Shown here in pieces: positions 1 through 10,503 of a DNA stretch of 64,000 nt. Source of the DNA: Coptis chinensis (lineage: Eukaryota > Streptophyta > Magnoliopsida > Ranunculales > Ranunculaceae); NCBI GenBank assembly GCA_015680905.1, contig CM027378.1, forward strand, positions 14,427,001 to 14,491,000, written 5' to 3'. Under the pieces are notes generated by a model. The model made no database searches, was not told the DNA's origin, and saw nothing but the letters and a program-made list of their open reading frames with translations. Position 1 is the first letter of the stretch. Each line of letters opens with the position of its first letter. Both the position numbers and the translations under genes were made by a program.

Positions 1-546
1 CATCAATCCCTAACAACACGAACCTATCTCTAAGCCCATCTTGTTGGCATGAGGGATTGAACTGATATTCATCTCTAAAATATCTATTCAACTCCTGGTT
101 CTATTCTACACCAGCTGCTCAAATTTGAGAACCTAGATTTACCAGAGACACGTACGTGCGACTAGCCCCAGTGTCACCTAGGTCGCACATGCGAGCTTAT
201 TTTGAGGTTCAGGTTCCAATCTTGGACGATCACTGTCATTTTGTGACATGATGTTAAATACAACCTAAGTCCTAAGCCATGATCCAGGACTCCTCAACCG
301 GAGTTTGATCTTCACATGAGCGTCATTAACCCTCCACCAGGGAGGGTTTTAGCTCATGATCACTAGAATCTATGAATTACAAAAAGTTGAATGTATAGAA
401 CTAAAAGAAAATAATTAGGAGAATCCTAATTTTACAAAGAAGTACTTTTATTAATTAGAATGCTTATGAAAACTATAACAAGGTTTGATTACAACTTCGA
501 ATTAGAAAATTTAACTTGCCAACTTCCAAAGCAAAATGAAAACTAA
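1..546. other. Unassigned flanking DNA
   Basis: I see no supported gene here. The stretch from about 361 to 546 is AT-rich and may be the outer part of the degenerate LTR that resumes after the MITE, but the match to the intact LTR at 17402-18709 is weak. The bases TAA at 544-546 are the left target duplication of the MITE. Confidence 0.4.
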
Positions 547-1067
547 GAGCACCTCTAGGTGGCTTCAAATTCAGTCGCATCCTTCAAATTTGAAGGAATA
601 CTTTGGAATTTTCCGGAATTCCAACTCTAGGTGGTAGTAAATTCGGTCGTATAACCTGTTCGTTCGCATTCTTGTTCGCAAATTTGGCAATTTGGATGCG
701 GATGCGGAGCAACATTGGTAATGTCGCGTGCCATTGCAAATGTCGCCCCAATTTTTTTTTTGGACTTTGACCAGCACCACGTGCCAGTAGTACTGTCACG
801 CGCCCACTACTAATGTCGCGCGAGTTATTTTTTTTTTTACCTTTTCAATTTGGTGTGACAGTGGGAATGTCGCGTGAGTTTTTTTTTTTCAACTTGGGGG
901 TGACATTGGTAATGTCATGCGATAGTATAAATGTCGCACAAGGTAGCCCTATTCCAAATTTGCGAATGATATTTGCGACCACCTAGAGTTGGTCGAAATT
1001 TGCGACCAGCTTCTTCATACTTTTTCTTCAAATATGAAGAGTATGCTACCACTACCTAGAGATGCTC
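547..1067. mobile_element. Tourist-like MITE (PIF/Harbinger type)
   Basis: The ends are imperfect inverted repeats: GAGCACCTCTAGGTGG on the left and, read inward on the other strand, GAGCATCTCTAGGTAG on the right. TAA flanks both sides (544-546 and 1068-1070), the target duplication expected of PIF/Harbinger transposons. The element is 521 bp and has no transposase, so it would depend on an enzyme supplied elsewhere. Its middle (about 715-940) holds five or more degenerate copies of a CpG-rich unit around ATGTCGCGTG, unlike the AT-rich surroundings. Short open frames inside it are accidental. Confidence 0.8.
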
Positions 1068-1785
1068 TAAACTAACTTAAGGAGTCCAAAGTTGTGTCTT
1101 GCCAATGAAGACTCCTTTTTAAAGCAAGAGATTGATTCCTTTCTCTTTTGCTCCACGTGAACTCAACTATCCCATTAATGCTCTCCTTTGATTTTTTCCT
1201 TAAGCAAGACTTTTTGTCACATTTAATTCCAACTTTTACCATCCAACTAATCAAGACTTTGTGAGTCCTAATTAATTTGTGCCACTTATCAAGACTTTTA
1301 TGCCAAAATGCTTGACTTGTGTGGAAGCTTGACGTGTGAGCTTGATCACCAAATTCTGTGGGTTCGCATAGTGGGCCCACGTGCTCTGTTTAGTGGCGAG
1401 TTTGAAAGTCAATTTATGCAAAATCTAGCCTGAGATAGAATTTGTCATATTGATTGTTCTGATGGTTCACATGCCGGATTTGTAGTCCAGGTTCAGAAGA
1501 TATGGGCTTTAGAAGTTTGATGCTTTTCTGGCATGTTGATCCTGTTCTGACCTAGAACTTTCCTACTTGAGTCCCCGAGTTTTAGTTGGGCTTCATTTGA
1601 GCTTTGCATAGGGTAAATCGGAATACTTCACATAGACACACTATTCCGTGCTTAAATATTAGCTTTATCCTCATTTTTACGATCATCGCGAAAACCTGTA
1701 GAAACACGAAAATATAATTAATTCATGATTATTAAACACATAATTAACCAAAATGCTATGTCTCTACAGTTTTGGGTGCTTATCA
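1068..1785 (-). repeat. Remnant LTR of the element A family
   Basis: This stretch aligns by eye with the distal part of the LTR at 17402-18709. Both have the GTGGAAGCTTG block, the CAGAAGTTTGATGCTTTTC block, the CTATTCCGTGCTTAAATA block and the terminal TTTTGGGTGCTTATCA. No polypurine tract or internal sequence follows 1785, so it is an old solo or truncated LTR. The MITE lies at its left edge and may have inserted into it. An open frame on the minus strand (1072-1380) is a chance frame in the LTR. Confidence 0.65.
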
Positions 1786-3148
1786 CATAGCAATTTTTTT
1801 CAATGATATATAGAGATCACGACTGTGCCATACTTCAGGTGCTATGCATGAATATTGATGTTAACAAGAGCTCTCTGGCTGAGTGTTTGGATTTTGGAGG
1901 GCATAGAGGAGGGCGTCAATTAAGAAAGGGTGGAGGAGGCTGTTGGACGAATAAGATTCTGTGACGTTGTATGGTTCTTAGCTCGTGAAGCTAGCTTAGA
2001 TGGTTAAAGTGTAGAACATATCTAGAACTCACTTTTCCGTGAAGTGCTAGCTTGCATTGGCCTGAAGCAAAGTTTGTGTGCTGATTAAGCTGGTAAGTAT
2101 GCTACCACACTCAACCACTTAAATCATGATCAGATCATAGTTACTAAACCTACTTGGATTACTGGGTGGGAAGTGCCACATGCAACATATTTGAGATTTG
2201 TATGACAATTAGATAGGGTATATGAGTATATACGTACCACTCTCTAAATAAAACTTTGTAACTAATGTCCATTCATGAATATAATTTGGAAAATAAGGAG
2301 AATGGCGATGCAGTATAATACTTGCATATGTTTAAAAACTTTTAAGGCTGTAATTATTTAAAAGCAATGCGAAGATGTTATTGTTCCTTTCATCATGTGC
2401 AAAATAAATGAATTTGAATAATTAAATTCATCTTAATTTCTTATTATTTGAAAACAACTTAAAATTCATAACGGAGTACAAGACTACAAAATTAATTCCT
2501 TGCAAGCGTATTCTGTGTCGAAGACATGGGCAATAACTAGTTTAGAAATATATTATAAATAAAGAGCAGTTACCGAAAAAAAACTACAGCATCAATTCCT
2601 TCTTCCCCCAAAACTTGCAGCACCACTCGTGCTACCTACACCCTTGCCACCACCTCCCACCACCGCCCTTTTAAACCCTCTGACCTCGTACCTACACTAT
2701 TGCCACAACCACCGCCACTCTTAAAACCTAGATCTAAAAACAACCCAACCACCATCTACATTCACCACCTACAACTACCACCTTCTTCTCAACCACTGTC
2801 TTTCCCCATAAACCCAGCCATCATCTTCCCCTAAAAAAACTTGTCCATTATCTCATTCAACCACTGACCACCCTCCTTCAACCACCGACCCTCATAAACC
2901 TGACCACCAACTTCCCAAAACAGACCCCCACCAAAAAAAAAAAAAAACCCACCACCTGAGGAAATCACCACGCTTATGTGTTTTTGTAGGTTTTGGTTAG
3001 TTGCTTGTGGTTGTTTATTAGATTTGATGGAGTTGAGGTTGGTTTAGTGTTGGGTTTGTTGACTGGGTTTGATTTGATGTACCATTCTTGTTTGTTGTGG
3101 TTTGGTTTTGGTTTCGTATGATTTTGGATTTGTTAGAGGATCGTTGTC
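1786..3148. other. Non-coding stretch, no gene recognised
   Basis: No convincing coding region. About 2585-2960 is very C/A-rich on the plus strand (CCACCACC-like runs ending in a poly-A run near 2935). It is followed by a T/G-rich block (about 2985-3130). This strand asymmetry could be degenerate untranslated sequence upstream of the RT relic, but nothing proves it. Confidence 0.35.
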
Positions 3149-3495
3149 ATGCTCTCTCAGAAAGAGCATCTGCATTGCCCCTTCCATGAGTTTGACAAGT
3201 GCAAAAATGATGCTAATGGTGGTGGCGGTGGCTTCACAATTTCATATATCAAAACTCATATTAAGAAGCATCACTTGAGTAGCAAGGGAGATGCAGACAG
3301 ACTACGAGATAAAATCAAGGAGGACTTAGGTTTATATTTATCCGTTCTTAACTAGTTGAAAACGGTGAATAAATGGATATGTGGTCAATGTCTCAGCTTG
3401 CATGCACGAACCATGTCATGTCGTCATTCAGGAGGCATCACAAAACCACTGGAAAGGACTGATAATGGGGAACTGGGATGTCTTATTGTTGGTAT
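3149..3495 (+). pseudogene. RT relic 'Rt', N-terminal Cys/His-rich part
   Basis: A 68-residue reading starts at 3149. It has CPFHEFDKC, a run of five glycines, then a histidine-rich segment ending HIKKHH, which resembles a C2H2-like finger. After a stop at about 3353 the reading continues with ICGQC and further Cys/His residues up to the CACTA insertion. Plant reverse-transcriptase proteins of the type found at 8444-9645 carry Cys/His fingers before the polymerase, as far as I recall, so I assign this as their N-terminal part. That link is inference from position and orientation. Confidence 0.45.
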
Positions 3496-3670
3496 CACTA
3501 TACCATAATGGTCAATTTCATTTCTAACGGATATATTCGTTACTAATGTTGTAACGGATATAAGCGTTAGTGATCAAGTTATTCGTTACTGAAATTCAAA
3601 TTATTCTTTAAATTATTTTATAAAACATTTTCTAATATCACCTAAAGTTAATATCCGTTAGAAAATAGTG
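3496..3670. repeat. CACTA left terminal and subterminal repeats
   Basis: After the terminus, short units of the form AACGGATAT(A/T) and CGTTACTAA recur in both orientations (about 3530-3665). In CACTA elements such subterminal arrays bind the transposition protein. The same units recur at the right end. Confidence 0.7.
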
Positions 3671-5609
3671 AGAGTACAACAAATTAGTCACATCGGTATT
3701 TTACTCGCTGAATGTCCCTAGTTTGATACTGGGCAGCAACACCAGTTGTGTTTTAACCAAAAACATAAGAATGACGAGAGAAATTTAATTGACTACCTTC
3801 GATGGTCCGATCAAAACTGGTTGTCTCTCTCACGCCTCTTTCAAACATGGGTTTCTCATATCTTTGGCCACAATTATTTCTTTTCCAACTCAAAACCCTC
3901 GTAATATTTACCTTTTTTCATTGCCCATGAAATTTACCCCTTTCTATACACTTGTGTTTTGCTTCACTTCAGCAGAGCAAACCCAAAAAACTCAAATTTT
4001 TCCTTTCTGCTGAAGCTACCCAACTAACCCTAGATTTGTATTTTTATCAATCATCAAACACTCATCCCATCTTCTTCTCCCCAAAGCCTCTTAAATTTTT
4101 TCCTTATACATGTTAGTTTTTTCATTCTTCTATTTATTTATTTTTCGCTGAAATTTTCTTCTTCTCTGTTTGCTAGCTAGAGATTTTGTTGCGAGGCACC
4201 GTTGGATTCTCCACCTGCAAAAAAGGCCGAAACTTTAGTGAGTTATTTTATTCGTATTTCTTGCATCAATTTTAATTTTTGTTTGTGCTATGTTGTTACA
4301 TCTGAATTGAATGCAATCTCTTGTTCGTCCTTGTGTGCCAAATTGCTAATTATCCATGTAATATAGTAGTAGGTCTATTTTTAGTGAAATTAGTTGCAGT
4401 TTGTTGTCAGTTGCCAAGCCTAGCGTCTTGCACCTCGCCTCTCCCCTGACAACACCTAGAATTCTTTTGATACACACTAAAATGGCAGGATAGATAAGAA
4501 GATTCAAATTTATATCCAGTGGTTCCTCTGTTCTTTTTCTTGGTAGAAGTAGTAATGCGAAACAGTAAGGAAAAAAAAAAAAAAAAAGAGAAATTTAAAG
4601 GAGAATCATATAAATTGCTTTTTATATCTATTATTATTATTTTTTTAACTATTCAGTGTCATGAATAACTCATGGTTGCTGCTTCATCTTTATTTGGAGT
4701 TGTAAATAGTTATGGAAACCTGTTGAAAAGGCAAAAAGAAAAATAACCTTAGCTCATAGAAAATTATTGTTTATGCTTAGAAGCTAAAGCTCATGAATAA
4801 CATAACACAACCAACATGCCTTAGAAAGTATATTTGGTATCTTTTATTTATGCAAAGTAAATAAAATTGTTAGGTATTCAAATTATAGAAAAAGGCTTGT
4901 CATGTTGGGATTTGATTTGAGATCAAAGAAGATATGTTGCTATGAAGTCACTCTCAAAGGTAACTTATTCTCTTTATCCTGAATTTTGATTGATTTGTCT
5001 CTTTATCTTGAAATTATCTACTCTACAAATAAATTTATGTCCTATCAAGATTTTTTTAATTTTATATATAATTGGTAAGAAGTATTCTCCACTGGTTTGG
5101 TACTATTTGGGTGAGCATAGAAGATTTACAGAAGGGAAAGAAGGACTTGGAACATGTTTTTAATCTCTTGCATCAAAGATGTACATTTTTCGTTTGATGG
5201 TATGGGATATGCGTAGTGTTTACTATTTATTTGATCAAATGCCAGTGATTTTTTTTGCTTTTAGTAGACAATATTATTTCACCCGTGGAAAAATATGGAG
5301 AAAGCAGGAAGTTATTGAATTTTAATCCCATTAGACATTTCTTGTTTATGGTGTGCATGTTCTAGATGGGTGGGGTTGTTACTATTAACTCAATATATAT
5401 CCTTGTACATGGAGAATGGTTGCATGCTCTTCTGAATGCAATGTTATCTCTCTATAGGTGCTTTTGTTACATATATGTTTATTCTATCATGGAATGAATT
5501 TCGTTTATACTGAAGTTTAGATAGTTGTTCTTTGCCTTCTATATTCTATCATGAAGCAAGCATTTGGTCACTGAAGTTTGATTATTTGAAACTGAGTAGG
5601 TTCTTGCAG
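3671..5609. other. CACTA interior, no recognisable coding
   Basis: Mostly AT-rich. The part from about 3830 to 4210 is pyrimidine-rich and resembles the 5' untranslated region of a plant gene. It could be part of a captured gene, possibly the one whose exons begin at 5610. No protein similarity is visible. A poly-A run lies near 4570-4587. Confidence 0.35.
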
Positions 5610-5937
5610 GTGTGATACGCCTTGTGGAGTATCAGTCCCAAATTCATCTGTTTGGTCAAGACCATCCTATGAAAATAGTTGTAGATTCTGGTACTAGGAC
5701 AACAAATATTGGTTTAGCACTTGGAGCTCTATGTTTGGGGTATGGTTCATTTTGCCTATGATTCATGTTACTTTAACATATGTTTTTTATTATTATTATA
5801 GTCTCTTTTTGTAGTATCTTGGTTCCAGTACACTCATGTTGTGGGACTTATAAAAACATCTAATAGCTTTGTACTTATATATCAGGTTGCAATGGGAGGT
5901 AATTGTTGTGATGTTGGCTGATACTATGAAAGGTTAA
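5610..5937 (+). pseudogene. Captured fragment of a D-cysteine desulfhydrase-like gene
   Basis: Two exon-like pieces with a retained intron. Exon one (5610-5739) follows an acceptor TTCTTGCAG and encodes HLFGQDHPMKIVVDSG and ALCLG. An intron with GT and AG ends runs 5740-5885. Exon two starts at 5886 and encodes WEVIVVMLADTMKG before a stop at about 5935. The order of these motifs matches the pyridoxal-phosphate-dependent D-cysteine desulfhydrase/ACC-deaminase-like family, which releases hydrogen sulfide, pyruvate and ammonia from D-cysteine. The usual VVDAGTGTT is altered to VVDSGTRTT. It is only a fragment of the family's full length, so it cannot be active. The retained intron argues for DNA-level capture rather than retroposition. 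Confidence 0.65.
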
Positions 5938-5940
5938 AAG

Positions 5941-6102
5941 AAACAAGAGAAACGCGTAAAGTAAATGTATCATACTGATTCGGTGGTGCTGTCCCGTCAG
6001 CACGTGTAAAGTAAACAAGAGAAACACGTAAAGTAAATGGTGGTACTGTATGTAAATGTAGCATACTGATTCGGTGGTACTGTCTCGTCAGCACACGTAA
6101 AG
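5941..6102. repeat. Interleaved local direct repeats
   Basis: Two units recur. One contains ACAAGAGAAACGCGTAAAG (5941-5967 and, slightly changed, 6013-6039). The other contains CATACTGATTCGGTGGT (5961-6011 and 6052-6102). They follow directly on the desulfhydrase fragment and look like a local rearrangement after capture. Confidence 0.7.
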
Positions 6103-6224
6103 TGTTTCCCTCTCCACTTAGTCTTTCATGCCTTTAGACTTGCACTTCTTACGGGCTGTGATATTAGCATCATTTTAGTATTTCTAGGATTCTTATGGAT
6201 TCTTTAGTTAACTACCATGTGTAG

Positions 6225-6354
6225 AAGTAAAGTTGAGTCTTTCGTCAGATTATAAGCTCCATAACAGTTTCGAACCTCTTAGGCTGACTCAGTTTGCTAA
6301 TTTGGTTTGTGATGACGATACGGTGAGGGAAAGCATCACTACATGTTTTTTTTT
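6225..6354. repeat. Dispersed direct repeat, copy 1
   Basis: About 130 bp that recurs in the same orientation at 7242-7371 with few differences. The shared core contains TTATAAGCTCCATAACAG and GGCTGACTCAGTTTGC and ends in a poly-T run. The content is not recognised. Confidence 0.8.
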
Positions 6355-6730
6355 ATCATCTGTTGGGCTTTGAAATCCAGAACTCAAAAAAATCAATCAA
6401 GCCCTAACACATGTAAATCTTTATTTCTTCAAACTTTTCTTTAATCTTATTATTATTTGTTTTTTTTTAATCTTAAAATAGGGGAGTGAGAGGAGATGAA
6501 GTTTTTTGGCTGGTACGTGAAAATAGGAGTGATATCAACAATGATTGGAGCTTCAATGGAACTCTTCTTGGTCAAAACTGGTTTCTGTGTGAGAACCCTC
6601 CTTTTCCAACCTCCCCTTCCCTTTTCCCTTTAATATGTAGTCAATGTAACTTTTCTCAACTTAACTTCATATGGTTTATACTAAATTCAAGAATCAAGTT
6701 TCCATCAGAACATTATTATATTTTTTTCCA

Positions 6731-6945
6731 TGTCTGTATTATCAAGATTAGCCACTTCTTACACAGGTTAACTTAGTTAGTTAGTTAGTTAGTTAGCTAT
6801 TGTCATTTATTTATTAAAAATGAAAGTTTTTAAAGTTTAGAATGGTGTGTAGGCATGAACCACCTGTGATGACATTGGATTTATCGATTATTCGTAAAGA
6901 AAGTGACGTGGTTACTGTTTGTAAGCCAGCGTCAGTTCTGGTAAC
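6731..6945 (+). pseudogene. Captured fragment of an RNA pseudouridine synthase gene
   Basis: Two exon-like pieces. The first ends KISHFLHR, with the arginine codon split by an intron (6767-6852, GT and AG ends). The second begins HEPPVMTLD and continues VTVCKPASV before similarity stops near 6945. This order matches the start of the catalytic domain in plant RluA/RluD-type pseudouridine synthases (the RNA pseudouridine synthase 7 group), which isomerise uridine in RNA. The catalytic aspartate region, further downstream in the family, is absent, so the piece is inactive. The intron contains a TTAG microsatellite. Confidence 0.7.
6773..6796. repeat. (TTAG)6 microsatellite
   Basis: Six perfect TTAG units lie just inside the intron of the captured pseudouridine synthase fragment. 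Confidence 0.95.
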
Positions 6946-7241
6946 TCATTTTAGTTAGTGATGTATCTTGTGTTAGAAACTATGAAAAGTTAGACCCTTG
7001 ACACATTCCAGTATATTTATGCTATTGAATTTGAGAAGAGGGAGGGGAAGTAGACTATACAACAATGTTCAAACTGTTCCTTAGAACTCTGACGCAATTT
7101 GACTTATAGAATGATACTTGGGAATTATACTCCAACCTGACACATTGTGGGACCACTTCCTTAAACATTTTATTTAGTATATTATTGATTGACAATATTT
7201 CATATATAGTTCTAAAAAGACTAAAAAACATAAAAGATTGG

Positions 7242-7371
7242 AGTAAAGTTAAGTCTTTCGTCATATTATAAGCTCCATAACAGTTTCAAACCTCTTAGGC
7301 TGACTCAGTTTGCTAATTTGGTTTGTGATGACGATATGCTGAGGGAAAGCATCACTACATGTTTTTTTTTT
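7242..7371. repeat. Dispersed direct repeat, copy 2
   Basis: Second copy of the repeat at 6225-6354, about 1 kb downstream in the same orientation. The pseudouridine synthase fragment lies between the two copies, so a duplication that brackets the captured piece is possible. Confidence 0.8.
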
Positions 7372-7730
7372 ACTTTTTTGTTGGGGTTACATCTTTGTAT
7401 CTGTACTTCTTGAAGTAGAAGTTTTTGGGTGAAAATGTGCACTGCACACCCACATCGCATAGGGTAGTATTACATCTTAAATGGTGCCGAGTATGGAAGT
7501 GGAAGCTCTCGTGATTGGGTTTCCAAGGGTCCAATGTTGCAAGTACGATTGTCGTTGGTCTTTTGTTCTAGATATAACAATACTTGTAGACTTTTACTTG
7601 TTGATTTACCTAAGGGGTTAGGTTTGTATTAGTGCATGGAAGTTGGCAATTTACTTGTTATTCACTTGTTAATTGCTTAGCTCTATGCCTTTAATTATAT
7701 GTGCCTAAATTGATTTCTTATTTGTTGCAG

Positions 7731-7836
7731 GTACTCAAGAAAAGGTTGTTGCTCGTGTTTACGATATTGTAGCAATTGAATAAAGGGATTAATGTTCTAA
7801 CCAACTTTGACGTGAGCATGCACATAAATGAGCTGG
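7731..7836 (+). pseudogene. Captured fragment of an AP2 transcription factor gene
   Basis: After an acceptor TTTGTTGCAG the sequence encodes TQEKVVARVYDIVAIE, then shifts frame once and continues GINVLTNFDVS. This matches the second half of an AP2 DNA-binding domain of the AINTEGUMENTA/WRINKLED type, whose family form is close to AAxAYDIAAIEYRG followed by NAVTNFD. Only about 35 residues are present, with a stop at the frameshift, so no DNA-binding domain can form. The intron acceptor kept before the exon again indicates capture of genomic DNA. Some other AP2 subgroup cannot be excluded. Confidence 0.65.
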
Positions 7837-8089
7837 GTCATAAATGCAATCTTCTGTGACTAACATCCCAAGATTAGGTTAGGTGAATCAGTTCTATGTA
7901 AGTTTGATTTGTAAATTGGGATTTAGATTGATGGCTATATTTTTATAATAATGTTTAATTGATTGGTGGTTTTGTTTTTTGTTATTCATTTGTTGATTAA
8001 GTTTGTAGAATGTGATCTTTATATCATATTTGCTAGAACTAGATGTGCATGGTGGACATTATTTGACCCAGGAATTTTTTTTTTTAGTG

Positions 8090-8440
8090 GCTACAGTTTA
8101 CTAACGGATATTTCTATTACAAATAATAGTTAGTAAATAGCACATCCATTACTAACGGTTATATCTATTACAAATAATAGTTAGTAAATAGCACATCCAT
8201 TACTAACGGTTATATCCGTTAGAAATGACAAATTTAATAGGGCCATCAACCGTGGGTTATCTGTTACAAAGAATTTTAGTGACAGATATAACCGTTACTA
8301 ATAGTATTATCAGTAACGGTTATATCCGTTACTAAATTTGGCCTAAGTGAGAGTGACGCCCCAGAGCTAACGGATATAACCGTTAGTAAAAATATCAGTA
8401 ACGGATATATCCATTAGTAAACGCATTTTCTGGTGTAGTG
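8090..8440. repeat. CACTA right terminal and subterminal repeats
   Basis: Dense array of AACGGTTATATCCGTTA-like units in both orientations (8100-8425), several forming near-palindromes, ending at the right terminus. It includes a local tandem pair at about 8115-8165 and 8170-8222. This is the counterpart of the left subterminal array. Confidence 0.8.
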
Positions 8441-8443
8441 TAT

Positions 8444-9645
8444 ACCTGAACCACCACCTATCCCTAAGACCATGCAACTTGCACTCCCATCGCAAGGAGA
8501 CACCGGTGTTACCCCGAAGCCTCTTGTTGTGGTTCCCTCTCTTGATGCGACATTACTTGATAAGGCATTTCGTATACCTTTTCATAATGTAAAAAGTATA
8601 CCACATGCTTGTCGTCTGGCCTTTTTTGGTGCATTGAAATTTGAGCTTAGGGATATTACGGTTGATCCTAGTTCAGTCATGGGTTCGTCTCCTCCTTCTC
8701 CCGTGCTGCACTCTTCAGGTTTTTCAACCATAGAATTGTCGGGAGCGTCGGTCTAGTACTAGGAAATGTCTTCAGCAGAAATAAATTCTCCATGTTTTGA
8801 TGACATGGAAGCCTGGTGGACTATTTCGCCTCTTGGAGTCTGTAGTGGAGCCTCCTTCAATCCAACCACCCAAGAAATCGGTCCCTACTCAGAATGTGCG
8901 TCGATGCTTATAGAAAGTTGTTGATGGACATTTTGTTGCAACGGTAAAAGTGTTGTCATCATCAGGGGTTGCCCCTAACTCAGCAAAGAATGTACATGCA
9001 TTAAAGGAGAAGCACCCGATGCGTCAACCACCTCTAAAACCTACTATTCCTTTTGTTGAGCCATTTTCATTGGTAGAGAGAGAGACTTTACTGTCATGCA
9101 TTAGGTTGTTTCCAAAAGGCACATCCTGTGGTCATGATGGTCTTCGTGTTCAACACTTGTTGGATGCTATGAGTGACACTACAACAACTATATCGTCTGA
9201 CTTGTTAGATGCCTTGATCCCTGTGGTGAATCTTTGGTCATAGCGAGTGCCCCGCTTACTCCACTTCCTAAGCCGAATAATGGAATTTGTCCTATAGCTG
9301 TGGGCATGGTTTGGCATCGTCTTGTCCCCAAGATTGCAATGAAAAGAGTTTCTAAAGATGTGGTAGGGTACCTTACAGGATTTTCAGTATGGGGTCGGTG
9401 TTCCTGGTGGAGCAGAGACAATTTTGCACGCTATTAATCGCATGGTATATGCTAACAGTGACAGTACATCTCTTTCTATCCTACTTGTAGATTTTCAAAA
9501 TGCTTTTAACATGGTTGATTGGACTACCATGTTGAAAGAGGTCTGTATTCGTTGCCCAGCTATTGCCTCTTGGGTCGAGTATTTGTATTGTCAACTTGCG
9601 AGGTTAAACTTGGGGGATGATTACATATGGTCTGCTACTGGGGTC
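8444..9645 (+). pseudogene. RT relic 'Rt', central polymerase part
   Basis: Continues the RT relic after the CACTA element. It encodes SIPHACRLAF (about 8601-8630), FPKGTSCGHDGLRVQHL (about 9109-9155), APLTPLPKPNNGICPIA (about 9249-9300) and LLVDFQNAFN (about 9481-9510). The last is reverse-transcriptase motif A with its catalytic aspartate. The motif set fits a plant non-LTR-type reverse transcriptase family. There are several stops (about 8754 and 8910-8920), a small deletion and frameshift near 9238, and another near 9390, so it is dead. Reading stops at the LTR element inserted after the duplication GGGTC (9641-9645). Confidence 0.75.
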
Positions 9646-10486
9646 TGATCAGCTCCCAAATGTGCGTTTTATTCCGTATATTGTTGCATTACAGCCTTTC
9701 TTACGCTTAACGAAAAGACAACTCATAGCTTTTATTGCCTTTTTCAGGTTAGGGAGTATTTCAGACCACTTATCATAAAAACTGCGTCTTAGCACCAAAA
9801 GGAGCCTTAATCACGTTTATTATGAAGACCAGAAGCTGCTATAGAAAAGTGTTAAAAAAGTCCAAGTCAACGGTCAAAGTCAACAGTCAAAGTCAAAGGT
9901 CAAAGCCCTCAAATCACAAGACCAGAGATGGAGGTCCTTATCTCAAAATATGACATTATCCCAAAACCTACTTTGGTCAAGAAGACATCAAAAGGCAAAA
10001 GCAAAAGTGAAGTGTGAGGTGTCTAATTTGTAATTGGAGAAGGGAAAATTTGTAAAAGGCAAAAGTAGGGGTATATAATCCAAAAGTAAGGGAGAAAGAA
10101 ACCATCCATTGTCTTAGAATCCAAACAATTTGGTTTGTTTAATTTCTTGTCTAGTTTTTCAATTCAAGTTTTTACTTTATTGTTTGTTTTATTTCCTTTC
10201 AATCAAAACTTGTTATTTTACTTGTTCTTATTTCAATCTTCAATCTTATTTTCCTTTGTTCTTATTTTAAGCTTTAATCAATCTTTCTTTCCATGTTTTC
10301 AAGTCATTTCAATATCAACAACTAAAACTTTCAATGTTTTCATTAGCTTAAAACCAATCTAATTCATACAATAGTCTACCTTTATTCTTCACAACTCCCA
10401 CACTCAAACTCTAACCAATTTAGGATGAACCTCACTTCTAAAACAAACTATTTTGAAGTAACCACCACTATATATCTAAAGCTTCA
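9646..10486 (+). repeat. B1 5' LTR
   Basis: Starts TGATCAGCTCCC and ends AAAGCTTCA. It matches the 3' LTR at 16200-17025 closely, with scattered substitutions and small indels, for example near 9870-9910. A TATA-like GTATATAATCC lies near 10070. The family also occurs as a solo LTR at 24482-25284. Confidence 0.85.
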
Positions 10487-10488
10487 AA

Positions 10489-10503
10489 TGGCGCCGCCGT
10501 CAT
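10489..10503 (+). promoter_or_regulatory. B1 primer-binding site
   Basis: TGGCGCCGCCGTCAT lies two bases after the 5' LTR. The TGGCGCCG start is the form I associate with a tRNA-Asp-type primer in plant Ty3/gypsy elements. Sites at the matching position in A, C1 and C2 read TGGCGCCGCTGCC or TGGCGTCGCTGCC. Confidence 0.7.

Larger units (their letters stand above)
3496..8440. mobile_element. CACTA transposon carrying captured gene fragments
   Basis: The left end reads CACTATACCATAATGG. The right end, read inward on the other strand, reads CACTACACCAGAAAATG. Both are typical CACTA (En/Spm) termini. TAT flanks both sides (3493-3495 and 8441-8443), the 3-base duplication this superfamily makes. 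Both ends have clustered subterminal repeats. The 4,945-bp interior has no recognisable TNPA or TNPD transposase. It holds gene fragments instead: a D-cysteine desulfhydrase-like piece, a pseudouridine synthase piece and an AP2 piece. It is therefore a non-autonomous Pack-CACTA type element that needs transposase from elsewhere. It is inserted between two parts of the RT relic. Confidence 0.85.

Noticed and set aside
1072-1380. 102-residue open frame on the minus strand
   Set aside because: Lies in an old LTR remnant. The matching LTR at 17402-18709 has no such frame.
5610-7836. A working host gene in the CACTA interior
   Set aside because: The exon pieces belong to three different families, each truncated and with stops. 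They do not form one gene.
8090-8440. CRISPR-like or satellite array
   Set aside because: The spaced AACGGTTATATCCGTTA-like units are the subterminal repeats of a CACTA transposon. They are irregular and occur in both orientations.
10135-10362. Hydrophobic 75-residue open frame, repeated at 16677-16904
   Set aside because: Both copies are the same place in the two LTRs of B1. The F/L-rich translation is that of a T-rich LTR, not a membrane protein.
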